64,000 bases of DNA from Pseudarthrobacter psychrotolerans (GCF_009911795.1 NZ_CP047898.1:2852001-2916000), one strand, 5' to 3'; numbered from the stretch's first letter, positions 1 through 9,007 are shown. The notes: a model not told the origin generated them from the sequence alone. Program-made: numbers and translations.

Positions 1-8
1 CAGTTTAT

Positions 9-185
9 TTAGCGCTGGTTTTTGCGCGGCTTTGCGAACAGAGTTTCACTGGTTTCGTTTTTAGCTTTTTTGTCGGCCCTTTTTTCGAGAATTGATTTTC
101 CCGCTTTTTTGGCACTGACGCTCTTGGGCGATTTTCCTGACAATGGAATCACACCTTTCTTTGTTTTGTATCTACCCGATACCAT
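9..185 (-). CDS. Small lysine-rich basic protein, unknown function
   Basis: An open frame of 58 codons encodes a strongly basic, serine- and lysine-rich peptide (KTKKG, SAKKAGKS, EKRADKKAK) with no membrane segment. The ATG at 185 is preferred over a GTG two codons upstream. The stretch is noticeably AT-richer than the rest of the window. The composition resembles short nucleic-acid-binding or ribosome-associated proteins annotated as hypothetical in Arthrobacter, but I cannot name a family. An overlapping plus-strand frame also exists, and the basic minus-strand product is the more gene-like of the two. The 250 bases between this start and the NYN gene show nothing I can assign. Confidence 0.45.
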   Translation of the reverse strand: MVSGRYKTKKGVIPLSGKSPKSVSAKKAGKSILEKRADKKAKNETSETLFAKPRKNQR

Positions 186-436
186 ACACACTTATATTTT
201 TAATGCCAGTTTCCAGAAAAAGCACCACTAAACGGCGATGACATTAATTTCCGCTTGCTTAATTGCACCCCGCATAAACGCGGTTACAAGCCAGCGGCAA
301 CTACTCACCTGACATGCGACGACACGTCCTCCCGCCGTCGGCCCGCCCGCACTGAGGTTCAGGCGGCTGCGTCGCCGGCTGGCGTGGCGCAGCCTGAACG
401 GTCGCCAGGTCGCGCCGTTCCTGCCACACTGGGCCA

Positions 437-1672
437 ATGAATGAGGTGCTCCCACCGTCCCGCAGACCTGGCATCCGAGCGGCGATGTTTGTTGATTTCG
501 ACAATGTCTTCACCGGCCTGCAGGCACTGGATCCACTGGCGGCGAAGCGCTTTGCCGAAGACCCGAAGCACTGGGCCGACGCGTTGTCAGCGGGCGGTTC
601 CGGAGAGGACGCGCGCAGGTTCCTGATCCGCAACTGCTACCTGAACCCGGTGGTGTACTCGAAGTACCGGACGTACTGGACCCGCGCCGGCTTCCGCGTG
701 ATCGACTGCCCGTCGCTGACGCAGCGCGGCAAGAGCAGCACGGACATCAACCTGGTGCTGGACGCCATGGACGCGCTGTCCGGCAACGTTGGCATCGAAG
801 AGTTCTTCATCGCCTCGGCCGATGCCGATTTCACCTCCCTGATCCAGCGGTTCCGGGCCGCTGACCGGATGACCACAGTGATTGCGGCCGGCGCCGTTGC
901 CTTCGCCTACCGGGAGATGGCGGATCACGTGGTGGAGTCCCACGACTTCGTCGCCATCCTTAACGGCTCAACGGTGGAGCCGGTTCGTGCGGTGGCGGCC
1001 GGTAAACAGCAGGCTGTCCCGCCCGCGGGGAAAGTGAAGACCAAATCCGCCTCGCCCGCCATCCGTGAGGTCCTGGAGTTCGTCCGCGCCGCTCCGGGAC
1101 CGGTAAACGGCGCGATGGTGGCCCACCGGGCCCTCACGGCAGAGCCGTCCCTGAAGACTGACTGGGCCGGCTGGGGAAAGTTCGGGACCTGGGTGTCCCA
1201 GATCGGCCAGGGCGTCGAGTACTCCCCGGCACAGGGCGGCTGGGTCTGGGACGCAAAGCGGTTCTCGAGCGAGGATCTGCCCGCACCTGCGGACCTGCAG
1301 CCCCGCATCGAGGAACAGGTCACCAGGGTGACCGATGTGCCGGCGCTTTCCGCAGCCCAGTTCCGCCAGATGTTCCACGCCATGGCTGCCAGGCTTCGCG
1401 AGCATCCCCTCAACCGCACCGAGCTGTCCCGGATGGTGCGGGACGACTGCGTCAACGCGGGCCAGCCGGTCTCCCGCAACGCCGTGAGCTTTGTCCTTCA
1501 AGGCCTTGCCTACGTCAATTTCCCGCTCACCGACGAGGCGACGGCGGAAGGCCTGGCCGCAGCCTGGACCGCGAACGTGGAGGAACTCTGCCGGGTGGCG
1601 CTCCTGGAGTTCGACGCCGCCGAGAAACTCGCCGTACGGCGCTGGGCCAGCGGCGGACTGCTGGACACCTAA
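437..1672 (+). CDS. NYN-domain (LabA/DUF88-like) protein with OST-HTH-like region
   Basis: 411 residues. The N-terminal part (about 17-175) is a NYN/PIN-like nuclease domain: VDFDN at 19-23, an STDI aspartate at 103, and the SADADF acidic pair at 129/131 match the metal-binding acidic residues of the LabA/DUF88 family. Residues about 205-275 look like an OST-HTH/LOTUS domain, a small winged-helix RNA-binding fold. A helical C-terminal region follows. The expected role is RNA cleavage or RNA processing in the cytoplasm; the target is unknown. There is no clear ribosome binding site at the ATG used here, and a downstream ATG at 485, directly before VDFDN, is an alternative. The last third is the source of part of the mosaic copy at 19235-19804. 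A hairpin follows the stop. Confidence 0.85.
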   Translation: MNEVLPPSRRPGIRAAMFVDFDNVFTGLQALDPLAAKRFAEDPKHWADALSAGGSGEDARRFLIRNCYLNPVVYSKYRTYWTRAGFRVIDCPSLTQRGKSSTDINLVLDAMDALSGNVGIEEFFIASADADFTSLIQRFRAADRMTTVIAAGAVAFAYREMADHVVESHDFVAILNGSTVEPVRAVAAGKQQAVPPAGKVKTKSASPAIREVLEFVRAAPGPVNGAMVAHRALTAEPSLKTDWAGWGKFGTWVSQIGQGVEYSPAQGGWVWDAKRFSSEDLPAPADLQPRIEEQVTRVTDVPALSAAQFRQMFHAMAARLREHPLNRTELSRMVRDDCVNAGQPVSRNAVSFVLQGLAYVNFPLTDEATAEGLAAAWTANVEELCRVALLEFDAAEKLAVRRWASGGLLDT

Positions 1673-1687
1673 CACCAAGGTAAAGCG

Positions 1688-1715
1688 GACGACGGCGGGA
1701 CCTCCCGCCGTCGTC
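1688..1715. terminator. Gene-end hairpin, family copy 1
   Basis: A 13-bp perfect stem (GACGACGGCGGGA / TCCCGCCGTCGTC) with a 2-base CC loop lies 16 bases after the NYN stop. It is followed by only a short pyrimidine run, so it is a strong stem without a proper U-tract. It is one of twelve copies of the same hairpin at gene ends in this window. Confidence 0.7.
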
Positions 1716-1789
1716 GTTTCTCAGGTCCATACAGAGAAGTTTCTTGGTTGGCTCCGACACCTTTTCGTCCAGCCTGAGAGAATGGCCCA

Positions 1790-3664
1790 ATGGAGATCGC
1801 ACTGGGACTTCTGGTACTTGTCGCAGTGGTCTGTGCCGGGAGTGCACTGGGCCGTAAGCTCAACATTTCCGTTCCGCTGCTGCTGGTCCTGGCCGGCGTT
1901 GCCGGTTCCTTCCTCCCCTTCGTTCCGCGCATTGAGCTGAACCCGGAACTGGTCCTCGTGGGCTTGTTACCGCCGCTGCTTTACGCCGCGGCGCTGCGGA
2001 CTTCCCTCTTCGATTTCCGCTCCAACCGCCGCGCCATCGGGCTGCTCTCCGTGGGCTACGTCATTTTCGGCACCATCACCGTGGGCTTTGTGGTCTGGTG
2101 GCTGTTCCCTGAAATCCCGTTGGCCGCAGCAATCGCCCTCGGCGCCGTCCTGGCGCCGCCGGATGCGGTGGCCGCGACAGCGATCGCCCGGAAGGTGGGG
2201 ATGCCGCGCAGGATCGTCACCATCCTTGAGGGTGAATCCCTCGTCAACGACGCCACGGCCCTGATCTGCCTCCGCGCTGCCATTGCCGCCATCTCGGGGT
2301 CAGTGTCCGCAGCGGAGATCGCCGGTGGATTCCTGCTCGCGGCCGGGGGCGGGGTGGTAGTCGGCATGGCCGCCGCCTACGTGCTGACCGAGCTTCGGAA
2401 GCGGATCCGGAACGTCCCCATCAACACTTCAACGTCGCTTGTGGCCCCCTTGGTCGCGTACCTTCCGGCGGAGGCGATACACGCCTCCGGTGTCCTCGCC
2501 GTCGTCGTTACCGGCCTGATAATGGGCACCAAGGCGCCATCCATGCCCAACGGTGCCGCCCGGCTGAGCCAGCGCAGCAACTGGAACACGGTGCAGTTCC
2601 TTCTGGAAAATGCGGTGTTCCTGCTGATCGGCCTGCAGGTACGGACCATCATCGAGGGCGTCCAGGACGATTCCCTTGGCGCGGGCCGGATCTGGGCCGG
2701 CTGCGCTGTGATCCTGCTGGCGGTGCTGCTGCTCCGGCCGGTGTGGGTGTTCCCGGCGACGTACCTGCCGCGGCTGATTCCGGCCGTGCGGCGGGACGAC
2801 CCGGCGCCGCCGTGGTGGTTCGCGGCGATTGTCTCCTGGGCCGGGATGCGCGGGGTGGTCACCCTGGCCGCGGTCCTGGTGCTGCCCGCGGATCTGGAAC
2901 ACCGTTCGGTGCTTATCCTGGCTGCCCTGGTGGTGGTCGGCGGCACGCTGACGCTGCAGGGCTTCACCCTTCCGGCGCTGGTCCGGCTCCTGCGGGTCCA
3001 GGGCCCGGACCAGCGCGAGGACGCACTGAACCAGGCTTCACTGATGCAGCGGGCCACCGCTGCCGGCGTGGCCCGTCTGCAGGAACTGCGTACGGACGAC
3101 GATCCGCCGGAGGTCGTGGCCATGCTGAAACGGCGCACCCAGGAGCGCGGGTTGGCTGCCTGGGAACGGCTCGGCCGGCCGTCTGCGGAAGCCGCGACCC
3201 CCAGTGAGCGCTACGCCCGGCTGCGGCTTGCCATGCTGGAAGCAGAAAGGGCCACGGTGCTGGAGCTGCGGCGCGGCGGCGCCTACGCCCAGGAGGTCCT
3301 CAGTGACGTCCTCGAGCGGCTGGATGTTGAGGAATCCATGCTGGACGTGGCGCTGGACGAGGTGGACACTTCCGGCGAGGGCGGCGGCGAAGGGATCGCG
3401 AGGCCGGGCGGGGTGTGCGGCCACCTGGAGTCGGCCCGGTCCCTGGAGGTGCCCCGCGGCGCCTACTGCGCGGACTGCCTGCGGGAAGGCACGACGACGG
3501 TTCATTTGCGGATGTGCCTGGCCTGCGGCAACGTGGGGTGCTGTGATTCGTCGCCCGGAACCCACGCTTCCAAGCACTTCGACGGGACCCGGCACCCGGT
3601 CATGCGGAGCATCGAGCCGGGAGAAGATTGGCGCTGGTGCTACCAGGACGACCTGCTGGGGTGA
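1790..3664 (+). CDS. CPA1-family Na+/H+ antiporter with C-terminal UBP-type zinc finger
   Basis: 624 residues. Residues 1 to about 400 are a hydrophobic monovalent cation:proton antiporter with many membrane segments. It shows the CPA1 signatures APPDAVAATA and ESLVNDATAL, the latter holding the transport-site Asn-Asp. A cytoplasmic linker with heptad-like charged helices spans about 405-530. The last 80 residues are a UBP-type (ZnF-UBP/BUZ) finger: CGH, CADC, CLACG, GCCDS, HASKH and a final His. Role: sodium or potassium extrusion against protons. The finger may sense or bind a partner, and in eukaryotes this fold binds ubiquitin C-termini. The start follows GAGAG. The stop codon lies inside the next hairpin. 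The middle and last parts are duplicated at 19426-19804. Confidence 0.9.
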   Translation: MEIALGLLVLVAVVCAGSALGRKLNISVPLLLVLAGVAGSFLPFVPRIELNPELVLVGLLPPLLYAAALRTSLFDFRSNRRAIGLLSVGYVIFGTITVGFVVWWLFPEIPLAAAIALGAVLAPPDAVAATAIARKVGMPRRIVTILEGESLVNDATALICLRAAIAAISGSVSAAEIAGGFLLAAGGGVVVGMAAAYVLTELRKRIRNVPINTSTSLVAPLVAYLPAEAIHASGVLAVVVTGLIMGTKAPSMPNGAARLSQRSNWNTVQFLLENAVFLLIGLQVRTIIEGVQDDSLGAGRIWAGCAVILLAVLLLRPVWVFPATYLPRLIPAVRRDDPAPPWWFAAIVSWAGMRGVVTLAAVLVLPADLEHRSVLILAALVVVGGTLTLQGFTLPALVRLLRVQGPDQREDALNQASLMQRATAAGVARLQELRTDDDPPEVVAMLKRRTQERGLAAWERLGRPSAEAATPSERYARLRLAMLEAERATVLELRRGGAYAQEVLSDVLERLDVEESMLDVALDEVDTSGEGGGEGIARPGGVCGHLESARSLEVPRGAYCADCLREGTTTVHLRMCLACGNVGCCDSSPGTHASKHFDGTRHPVMRSIEPGEDWRWCYQDDLLG

Positions 3665-3687
3665 CGGCGGGACCTCCCGCCGTCACC
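3660..3687. terminator. Gene-end hairpin, family copy 2
   Basis: A 13-bp stem (GTGACGGCGGGA core) lies between two converging genes, the antiporter and the GntP permease. The antiporter TGA stop is within the left arm. It could serve both strands. Confidence 0.65.
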
Positions 3688-3704
3688 GTCCGCTGTTCCG
3701 CGTT

Positions 3705-5093
3705 CTAGACGAACTGGTAGATCAGCGCCGCCATGCCGAAGCCCACCACGGACAGCACAGTTTCCAGCACGGTCCAGGTCTTCAGGGTGTCCTTGACCGA
3801 CATGTTGAAGTACTTGGAGATGATCCAGAATCCGCCGTCGTTCACGTGGCTGGCGATAATGGAGCCCGAAGAAATGGCAACCACGATCAGGGCCAGCTGG
3901 GGTTGCGAGAAGCCGGAGGTCAGGCTCGGGGCCAGGATGCCGCCGGTGGTGACGATCGCCACCGTGGCCGACCCCTGTGCGATCCGCATGCCCGCGCTGA
4001 TCACGAAGGCGGAGACGAGGATGGGCAGGCCCGCCTGGGCGAGTGAACCGGCCACGGCGGTACCCACGCCGGTGGCCGAGAGCACGGCTCCGAAGAACGC
4101 ACCGGCGCCCACCACCAGCAGGATCATGCCCACGGGACGCAGCGAGGAGCCGGTGATTTCGCTCAGCTCGTTCGGCGTCATACCGCGCCGGATGCCCAGC
4201 AGCCACATGGCCAGCAGCACGGCCACGGTCAGGGCAATGGCCGGGTTGCCGAAGAAGACCAGGGTGGACTTGAGCGGGCCTTCGGGCGCGAAGATGTTGC
4301 CGAAGGTTCCGCCGAGGATCAGGAGCATGGGCATGCCGATGGCCAGCAGCACCAGGCCGATGGACGGTTCGTGGCCCCTGGCTTCCTCGGCCTCGGCGAC
4401 GATGCGGTCCTCGGGAACGTCGATCATGACGCGCTTGCCGATCCACGTGCCCCACAAGATACCGGAGGCAAACCAGGCCGGAATACCGCAGATCAGGCCC
4501 ATCACGATGATCCAGCCGAGATCAACGTGGAACAGCCCGGCTGCCGCGACAGGTCCCGGGTGCGGGGGCAGGAAGGCATGGGTCACGGACAGGCCGGCCA
4601 GCAGCGGCAGGGCATACAGGGCCAGCGACTTTCCGCCGCGGATGGCGGCCACGTAGACCAGCGGGGCGAGGACGAAGATGCCAATGTCGAAGAACACGGG
4701 GATGCCGAGTACGAAACCGGTGATGCCCATGGCCAACGGCGTGCCCTTTTCGCCGAAGATTTTCACCAGCCGCCCCAGCAGTACCTCCGCACCGCCGGAG
4801 CGTTCCAGGATGGCGCCAAGGACGGTACCGAGGCCGATGATCACGGTGATGTGGCCCAGGATGCCGGCGAAGCCCTTCTCAATCAGGGCGTCGCTGCTCT
4901 TGGTGGCCGAACCCACCAGGGCCTCGACGGAGATCCCGCCCACAAGCGCAACAATCACGCCGGTGCCCACCAGGGCGATGAACGGTTCGAGCTTGACCTT
5001 GATGATCAGGAACAGCAGGAGGGCGATGCCCACGCCTGCCAGGAGGAGCAGGCCGGCAGTGTCATGCCGCAGCCAGTTCAGGAATTCATTCAT
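3705..5093 (-). CDS. gntP: GntP-family gluconate/aldonate:H+ symporter
   Basis: 462 residues, the usual length for GntP permeases, with about 12-14 hydrophobic segments and no signal peptide. The motifs GIPVFFDIGIFVLAP and FLPPHPGPVAAAG are typical of the family. It should import gluconate-like sugar acids across the membrane. The start is the ATG at 5093; the frame stays open far upstream, but that part is out-of-frame readthrough of the aldolase gene. It is the last gene of a four-gene minus-strand operon behind a KDPG aldolase, an N-acyl-D-amino-acid deacylase and a PLP dehydratase. That context suggests the physiological substrate is an amino-aldonate such as (N-acetyl)glucosaminate rather than gluconate; this is inference. 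Confidence 0.9.
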   Translation of the reverse strand: MNEFLNWLRHDTAGLLLLAGVGIALLLFLIIKVKLEPFIALVGTGVIVALVGGISVEALVGSATKSSDALIEKGFAGILGHITVIIGLGTVLGAILERSGGAEVLLGRLVKIFGEKGTPLAMGITGFVLGIPVFFDIGIFVLAPLVYVAAIRGGKSLALYALPLLAGLSVTHAFLPPHPGPVAAAGLFHVDLGWIIVMGLICGIPAWFASGILWGTWIGKRVMIDVPEDRIVAEAEEARGHEPSIGLVLLAIGMPMLLILGGTFGNIFAPEGPLKSTLVFFGNPAIALTVAVLLAMWLLGIRRGMTPNELSEITGSSLRPVGMILLVVGAGAFFGAVLSATGVGTAVAGSLAQAGLPILVSAFVISAGMRIAQGSATVAIVTTGGILAPSLTSGFSQPQLALIVVAISSGSIIASHVNDGGFWIISKYFNMSVKDTLKTWTVLETVLSVVGFGMAALIYQFV

Positions 5094-5116
5094 GGACGTT
5101 ACTTTCTGGGTGGGTT

Positions 5117-5752
5117 CTACTTGAGTACGCCGGTGAAGGCGGTGGCCCTGGCGGTGATGTCGGCCCAGTCCCCCGCGGCGACGGCGGCGGGCGGAACCAC
5201 GCTGGTTCCGCAACAGACGGCGGCAGCACCGGCGTCGAGGTAGCTCCTGGCGTTGGAAGCGTCGATCCCGCCCGAGGGCAGCAGCCGGATGCCCGGGTAT
5301 GGTCCCTGCAGGTCTTTGAGGTAGACCGGTCCAAGCTGCCGGGCGGGGAAAATCTTGACGGCGGCGGAGCCCAGGTCGAGCGCCTGGGCTACCTCGGTGG
5401 GTGTCATGGCGCCGAGGCTGAAGGGAATGCCTGCGGCTGCCGCCACGGCGGCCACCTCGGGCCGGAGCCCTGGTGTCACCAGGAATTGCGCGCCGGCGTC
5501 GATGGCTGCCCGGGCCTGGTCGGCCGTCAAGACGGTGCCGACGCCGACGGCGGCGCCGTGCCGGGCAGCGGTTTCCGCCGCCCGCTTCACGTGCGTGAGA
5601 ACGTCGGGGATGGTGAACGTCAGTTCGACGCTGCGGATGCCGCCGTCGGCCAGCGCCTGGCAGAGTTCCGCGGCGTCGGGGATGGACGGTGCCCGGACGA
5701 CAGCGAGGGTGCGGTCGGCTTCCAGCTGGCGGACGAATTCTTCTGGTGTCAT
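5117..5752 (-). CDS. eda: 2-dehydro-3-deoxy-phosphogluconate (KDPG) aldolase
   Basis: 211 residues, normal for class I KDPG/KHG aldolase. The VELTF glutamate (E43) and the Schiff-base lysine in AVKIFPA (K133) sit where the E. coli Eda residues are, and a phosphate-binding PSGGI loop follows. It cleaves KDPG to pyruvate and glyceraldehyde-3-phosphate in the cytoplasm. It overlaps the stop of the upstream deacylase gene by four bases (ATGA), so translational coupling is likely. With the KDG kinase across the divergent promoter it makes up the lower part of a KDG pathway. Confidence 0.93.
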   Translation of the reverse strand: MTPEEFVRQLEADRTLAVVRAPSIPDAAELCQALADGGIRSVELTFTIPDVLTHVKRAAETAARHGAAVGVGTVLTADQARAAIDAGAQFLVTPGLRPEVAAVAAAAGIPFSLGAMTPTEVAQALDLGSAAVKIFPARQLGPVYLKDLQGPYPGIRLLPSGGIDASNARSYLDAGAAAVCCGTSVVPPAAVAAGDWADITARATAFTGVLK

Positions 5753-7401
5753 GCGGTTTCGGTACTTCCTGCTCGGGTGCGTCCGTCGGGGCTGCGGCGC
5801 AGTGCCCGGCCGGCGCGGGTGCCGGTGGGCTGCCCGCCGTCGATGGCCGGGGTGCCGTTGACGAACACGTGGTGGATGCCGGCGGCCGCCTGGCGGGGGT
5901 TTTCAAAGGTGGCTTCGTCCCGGACGGTGTCCGGGTCGAAGAGGACGAGGTCGGCAGCGAAGCCTTCGCGGACCAGGCCGCGGCGGTCAAGTTTCAGCCG
6001 GGCGGCGGGGCGTCCGCTGAGGTGATGGACGGTTTCCTCGAGAGTCAGCAGCCCCAGTTCCCGGCAGTAGTGCCCCAGGTAGCGCGGGAAGGTTCCCCAG
6101 GCCCGCGGGTGCGGCTTCGCCCCCACAAGGAGACCATCGCTGCCGCCGGTGTGCGTACGGTGCTTCATGATGGCCTGGACGTTTTCCTCGTGGCCAACGT
6201 GCTGCAGGATGCCGGCGCCGAGGCGGTCCTCCAGGAGGATCTGAACGAAAATGTCGAACGGTTCGGCACCGGTCTCGGCGGCGATGCCTGCGATCGTCTT
6301 GCCTACATGCCCGGCGAGCGCAGGGTTCTGGACGCCACTGATTTCCAGCGTCTCCCATTCCGCGACCACTCCGTGGCAGCCGTCGGAGCCGTAGATCTCC
6401 ACGCTCTCGCGGATCTTTGCCCGGGTGGCGGGATCGGCCAGCCTGTCCAGGGTGGCCTGGGTACCGCCGGAGGAAGCCCAGCTGGGCAGGATCGCGGAGA
6501 GTGTGGTGGCACCGGGCAGGTAGGGGTACGTGTCGAGCGTGATGTCCACACCGTCGTCGAGGGCAGCGTCGATGAGGTCCAGCAGTTCGCCGGCCCGGCC
6601 CTTGTTTTCGGCGAAGTTCATGGTGGCGTGGGAGAGGTGGAGGGCGCAGCCGGTGGTCCGGCTCAGTCCGATCATCTCGGCGTACGCGTCCAGTGCGCCC
6701 TTGCCGTAGGAGCGGTGGTGCGGGGCGTAGAAGCCGCCCAGCTCCCCGACGGTCCGGCACAGTCCGGCCAGTTCCTCCGTCCGGGCATACATTCCGGGCG
6801 TGTAGGTGAGCCCGGAGGACATCCCCACGGCGCCTTCCTCCATGGCGGTGCGGACCACGTCCTCCATCTGCTGCTGCTGGGACGGCGTCGGGTCGCCCTC
6901 GGCAAAGCCCATCACCAGCGCCCGGACGGTTCCCTGCGGCACGAGGTAGGCGGCGTTTGTGGCGATCCGGCCGCCGTCTTCCGGCGCGTCGAGGCGGTCG
7001 AGGTATTCGCCCACCGTCCGCCAGTTCCAGTCAAAGTCCGCGGGGTTGTCGTTCCAGCCGGCGATCTTCTCGCGGACCCCGGCCAGGGTGGCCTCATCCA
7101 CCGGCGCATAGGACAGCCCGTCCTGGCCCAGGAGTTCGGTGGTGACGCCCTGGCTGAGTTTGGCGTAGTGGTCCGGGTTGGCCAGTAGCTGGAGGTCCGA
7201 GTGGGCATGCATGTCGATGAAGCCGGGGCTCAGGACGAGGCCCGTGGCGTCGATGGTCCGCTCGGCGCCGGTTCCGGCGGCCGTGAGGGATCCGGCGCCG
7301 GCGACGGCGGCAATCACCGGGCCGTCCAGCAGGACGTCCGCCGGGCGGCGGTCCGCTCCGGTTCCGTCCACCAGGACGGCGTTGCTGATGAGTGTCTTCA
7401 C
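5749..7401 (-). CDS. N-acyl-D-amino-acid deacylase (amidohydrolase superfamily)
   Basis: 550 residues, typical of D-aminoacylase/N-acyl-D-glutamate deacylase. The HxH metal motif is at MHAHSD (H65, H67). APHHRSYG and LHLSHAT carry further candidate ligands, and HTGGSDG has the C-terminal Asp. In place of the cysteine of classical D-aminoacylase (GNCG) this protein has GQDG, so it belongs to a divergent subgroup. The family hydrolyses N-acyl groups from D-configured amino acids. Beside GntP, a PLP dehydratase and KDG enzymes, a plausible substrate is N-acetyl-D-glucosaminate (a 2-acetamido-aldonic acid), giving glucosaminate and acetate; this is inference. The start has a GGAGG-like site (AGGAGGAACGCG) just upstream. 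Confidence 0.85.
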   Translation of the reverse strand: MKTLISNAVLVDGTGADRRPADVLLDGPVIAAVAGAGSLTAAGTGAERTIDATGLVLSPGFIDMHAHSDLQLLANPDHYAKLSQGVTTELLGQDGLSYAPVDEATLAGVREKIAGWNDNPADFDWNWRTVGEYLDRLDAPEDGGRIATNAAYLVPQGTVRALVMGFAEGDPTPSQQQQMEDVVRTAMEEGAVGMSSGLTYTPGMYARTEELAGLCRTVGELGGFYAPHHRSYGKGALDAYAEMIGLSRTTGCALHLSHATMNFAENKGRAGELLDLIDAALDDGVDITLDTYPYLPGATTLSAILPSWASSGGTQATLDRLADPATRAKIRESVEIYGSDGCHGVVAEWETLEISGVQNPALAGHVGKTIAGIAAETGAEPFDIFVQILLEDRLGAGILQHVGHEENVQAIMKHRTHTGGSDGLLVGAKPHPRAWGTFPRYLGHYCRELGLLTLEETVHHLSGRPAARLKLDRRGLVREGFAADLVLFDPDTVRDEATFENPRQAAAGIHHVFVNGTPAIDGGQPTGTRAGRALRRSPDGRTRAGSTETA

Positions 7402-7411
7402 CGCGTTCCTC

Positions 7412-8758
7412 CTAGAAAAACGTGTGGATAAGGTCCACGACGGACTGGTCGCTGTCCGTGTCGGCCAGCACCGGGATGAGGGTCCATTTGTCGAGGGCGG
7501 TGCACGGGTGCGAGAGGCCCAGGCGCACCACGTCGCCCGGCCGCACGGTGGTGGTGCCGGGGTCGAAGGCCATGAAGCAGTGCTGGTCGTTGACGGCGGT
7601 GATGGTGGCGCCGGTGAGCGGCTGCATGGCGCCGCCGAGGATGGGGCCGATTAGCTGTGGACGCGGCAGCCCTTCGTCCACGGGCAGGTCGCGCTTGCCG
7701 GCGTCGAGGATGGCCAGGCCGGGTTCGGGCTGGGACACCACGCGGGCCCAGCCGTGCATGCCGGCCGAGAGCGGCTGTCCGCCGCCGCGGGAGAAGGGCG
7801 AGATTCCGCTGTAGAACCCGTCGTCGTGGATGATGTACGCGCCACTGCGGATCATCAGTTCGACGGCGGGTCCGCCACCGGCGGTGCCGGGACTGCCGGC
7901 GGTGATGCACGGAGAAAGGACGTCGACGACGTCGTCGAAATAGGCACTCCCGCCCGCGGTCAGGATGATGCTGTCCGTGCCGTACAGGCCGTCGCCGAGC
8001 ACCCTTTCGTGGAGCCGGCGCAGCTGGTCCAGATAGCCGCGGACCGCGGCCAGGCTGTCCTCGTCGGCAGTGTGCGCAAGGGATCCTTCGTAGCCGCTGA
8101 CGCCCACCAGCCGCAGGTGCGGGGACGCGGCGACGGCGCGGGCCACGTCCAGGGCAGCGGCAACCCCGCGGGCGCCGGTACGGCCGCCGGTTCCCCCCAG
8201 TTCCACCAGGACGTCCAGGACGGAGTTGCTGCCGCAGGCTTCCAGGGCGCGGTTGATGACCTCCACGGTGTCCACGGAGTCCACCCAGGAGAGGATCGGC
8301 ATGTCGGGCGTGGCGACGGCGGCCACCCATTCGATGGCGTGCGGGTCGGTGAGGCTGTTGGCGAGCTGGAGGCGGCGGACGCCGAACTCGCGGGCTACCC
8401 GCAGCTGGGCGAAGTTGGCGAGCGTGATGCCCCAGGCGCCGCGGCTGAGCTGCTCGGTCCACAGCTGCGGGGCCATGGTGGTTTTTCCGTGCGGGGCCAG
8501 CCGCACGCCGTGCTCGGCGCACCACGACGCCAGACGGTCCGCGTTGGCGCTCAGCGCACGGGCGTCCAGGGTCAGGAGCGGCGTCTGGAAGTCCGCCAAG
8601 GTAGGAGCGGCGGCAAGGAATTCGTGGTGGCTGGCGCCGTGCGCCGTGGCGGGCACGGCCTTGTGCCGCCAGTCGAGCCGGACGTCTTCGAGTCGGGCCA
8701 CGGCGGCCGCCGAAATGGCCTCAGCCGTTGCTTCGGCGCCGTAGGCGGAAGTATTCAC
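7412..8758 (-). CDS. PLP fold-type III amino-acid dehydratase/deaminase (DSD1/D-threonine aldolase-like)
   Basis: 448 residues. The N-terminal alanine-racemase-like barrel has the PLP lysine in APHGKTT (K92). The C-terminal domain ends with SHPCTALD, whose His-x-Cys matches the zinc pair of DSD1-type D-serine dehydratases. The family dehydrates or cleaves D-beta-hydroxy amino acids. It is the first gene of the minus-strand operon, with the KDG kinase divergent and the deacylase 11 bases downstream. A dehydratase acting on D-glucosaminate would give 2-keto-3-deoxygluconate plus ammonia, which fits the kinase and aldolase encoded beside it. Enamine/imine intermediates from such a reaction would explain the co-regulated RidA. 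The substrate assignment is inference; the fold is well supported. Confidence 0.8.
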   Translation of the reverse strand: MNTSAYGAEATAEAISAAAVARLEDVRLDWRHKAVPATAHGASHHEFLAAAPTLADFQTPLLTLDARALSANADRLASWCAEHGVRLAPHGKTTMAPQLWTEQLSRGAWGITLANFAQLRVAREFGVRRLQLANSLTDPHAIEWVAAVATPDMPILSWVDSVDTVEVINRALEACGSNSVLDVLVELGGTGGRTGARGVAAALDVARAVAASPHLRLVGVSGYEGSLAHTADEDSLAAVRGYLDQLRRLHERVLGDGLYGTDSIILTAGGSAYFDDVVDVLSPCITAGSPGTAGGGPAVELMIRSGAYIIHDDGFYSGISPFSRGGGQPLSAGMHGWARVVSQPEPGLAILDAGKRDLPVDEGLPRPQLIGPILGGAMQPLTGATITAVNDQHCFMAFDPGTTTVRPGDVVRLGLSHPCTALDKWTLIPVLADTDSDQSVVDLIHTFF

Positions 8759-8832
8759 GGGTTCATTCCCTTCACGGTGCGCTGCGTTGTTGGAGCTGCG
8801 TTGTGGGTTGCGTTAATAGCGAAATCGGGGGT

Positions 8833-8862
8833 GCGTTGCGTATTTTGCAACGCTAGTTGCAA
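8833..8862. promoter_or_regulatory. Candidate IclR operator in the divergent promoter
   Basis: Two overlapping palindromes are visible: GCGTTGC-N7-GCAACGC (8833-8853) and the perfect TTGCAACGCTAGTTGCAA (8845-8862). Just upstream (about 8776-8826) the same TGCGTTG word recurs three times without its mirror half. The sites lie between the divergent dehydratase and KDG kinase starts, where a local IclR regulator would bind. The remainder of the 249-base spacer holds nothing else I can assign. Confidence 0.6.
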
Positions 8863-9007
8863 AGCTGCTGGTGATATGTCTAACATGGTGCAGGATTGAG
8901 AGTCAAGGCCGCGGCATGCCCGCAGAGCCGGTTTATCCGCCGCGGAACCCTCCGTACCGCGGCGTCCGAGTGCCGCTGAAAAGCGCAAAAGGGAGTGTGG
9001 GAGTTAC

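Noticed and set aside
2377..3138. Long minus-strand frames over the antiporter and many other genes
   Set aside because: Arg/Ser/Ala-rich translations with no family pattern; typical GC-skew shadows of high-GC genes.
3705..5990. A 761-codon minus-strand frame spanning GntP and upstream
   Set aside because: Only the part from the ATG at 5093 matches GntP; the upstream part lies over the KDPG aldolase and deacylase genes in a different frame and has Arg/Pro-rich shadow composition.
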